Position numbers and translations under genes: made by a program. A stretch of 5,480 nt of DNA from an uncultured Actinomycetes bacterium (GTDB lineage: Bacteria; Actinomycetota; Thermoleophilia; Miltoncostaeales; Miltoncostaeaceae): positions 1 through 5,480 of the forward strand of contig CAIYRJ010000034.1 of the NCBI GenBank assembly GCA_903928615.1, written 5' to 3'. Below, in pieces: positions 5,020-5,480 of the stretch (position 1 is its first letter; each line of letters opens with the position of its first letter). The notes under the pieces were generated by a model. It did no database searches. It was not told the origin of the DNA and saw nothing but the letters and a program-made list of their open reading frames with translations.

Positions 5020-5480
5020 ATGGACATCGAGATCACCTTCATCTCCGACCCGGGGTGCCCGTGGGGCTACTCGGCGTCGCCCTCGCTCGCCGCCCTGCAG
5101 TGGCGCTACGGCCCGCGACTTCGCTGGCGGCTGGTCACGATCGGCCTCGCCGAGGACGCCTCGCTCTACGAGCAGCGCGGCTACTCGCCGGTGATGATGG
5201 CCGACCGCATGGAGATGTTCCGGCAGTTCGGGATGCCCTTCACGCAGGGCCCCCGCGCGCGCCTCACGGGCACCGCCCGCGCCTGCCGCGCCCTGCAGGC
5301 CGTGCGCCTGGCGTCGCCCGGCGACGAGATCACCGCGTTCCGCGCGCTGCAGTTCGGGTGGTTCACCACGCGCATGCTCATGGACGAGGACGACAACATC
5401 GCCGCTGCGCTCGGGCGCGTGCCCCGGCTCGACGTGCCCGCCGTCATGTCCATGATCGACACGCCCGAGGTGGAGGAGGC
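5020..5480 (+). CDS. DsbA-family thioredoxin-fold protein with a CPWG motif (3' end cut by window)
   Basis: First 153 residues of a DsbA/FrnE-like thioredoxin-fold protein; the frame is open to the window end. The N-terminal strand and active-site helix read ITFISDPGCPWGYSASP (5-21). FrnE-type oxidoreductases have CPWC here; this protein keeps Cys13 but has Gly at 16, so a two-cysteine redox centre is not possible at this site. The strand LRWRLVTIGL (34-43), the GMPF stretch (72-75), the helix ARACRALQAVRLASPG (86-101) and FRALQFGWFTT (107-117) match the inserted helical domain of the family. A second cysteine at 89 is in the helical domain, not the active site. There is no signal peptide, so cytoplasmic, as for FrnE-like proteins and hydroxychromene-carboxylate isomerase relatives. 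A one-cysteine centre could support glutathione/mycothiol-transferase or isomerase-like chemistry; this is inference. The closest sequence style I recall is from Thermoleophilia. Divergent from the GH15-like gene across 44 bp. Confidence 0.82.
   Translation, partial: MDIEITFISDPGCPWGYSASPSLAALQWRYGPRLRWRLVTIGLAEDASLYEQRGYSPVMMADRMEMFRQFGMPFTQGPRARLTGTARACRALQAVRLASPGDEITAFRALQFGWFTTRMLMDEDDNIAAALGRVPRLDVPAVMSMIDTPEVEE

Noticed and set aside
1..5480. Defence system, mobile element, CRISPR array, tRNA or rRNA
   Set aside because: No transposase, integrase, nuclease or repeat-spacer pattern is visible, and there is no gap large enough for a hidden RNA gene. Composition looks uniform, with no sign of recent transfer.

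Overview
The window is very GC-rich and gene-dense, and it reads as chromosomal DNA of a high-GC actinobacterium. Three things point towards the Thermoleophilia (Solirubrobacterales/Gaiellales-like) rather than Streptomyces or Mycobacterium: the style of the DsbA-like and small membrane proteins as I recall them from that class, an F420/FMN split-barrel protein, and a repeated leaderless-promoter layout. The placement is inference from sequence style and was not tested by a search. No gene-free stretch exceeds 300 bases; the longest gap is 73 bp.

Layout, left to right. (1) 29-1894 (+): a lipoprotein carrying a Lon-type (S16) Ser-Lys protease domain without an AAA+ ATPase domain. (2) 1887-2294 (+): a pyridoxamine-phosphate-oxidase-like split-barrel protein that overlaps gene 1 by 8 bp and is evidently co-transcribed with it. 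(3) 2326-3108 (+): an orphan secreted solute-binding protein of the amino-acid type with its own promoter. (4) 3120-3461 (-): a 113-residue protein with about four membrane helices, convergent with gene 3. (5) 3535-3960 (+): a small secreted protein with four cysteines, divergent from gene 4. (6) 3992-4975 (-): a short relative of the GH15/trehalase-like proteins that lacks the catalytic barrel; it converges on gene 5 across a shared bidirectional hairpin. (7) 5020 to the window end (+): the first 153 residues of a DsbA-family thioredoxin-fold protein with a CPWG motif, divergent from gene 6.

The most consistent signal is regulatory. Four of the five genes that begin a transcription unit without a Shine-Dalgarno site have a TANNNT -10 box followed by exactly seven bases and then the start codon. 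The fifth (the GH15-like gene) has nine. This predicts leaderless mRNAs. The two genes with clear Shine-Dalgarno sites are the operon-internal PPOX-like gene and the small secreted protein.

The genes do not form one recognisable pathway. Several products act at or outside the membrane (lipoprotein protease, binding protein, membrane protein, Cys-rich secreted protein), but alternating strands and separate promoters argue against one operon. I found no defence system, mobile element, CRISPR array, tRNA or rRNA. The best candidates for undescribed biology are the lipid-anchored Lon-like protease, the barrel-less GH15 relative and the four-cysteine secreted protein.
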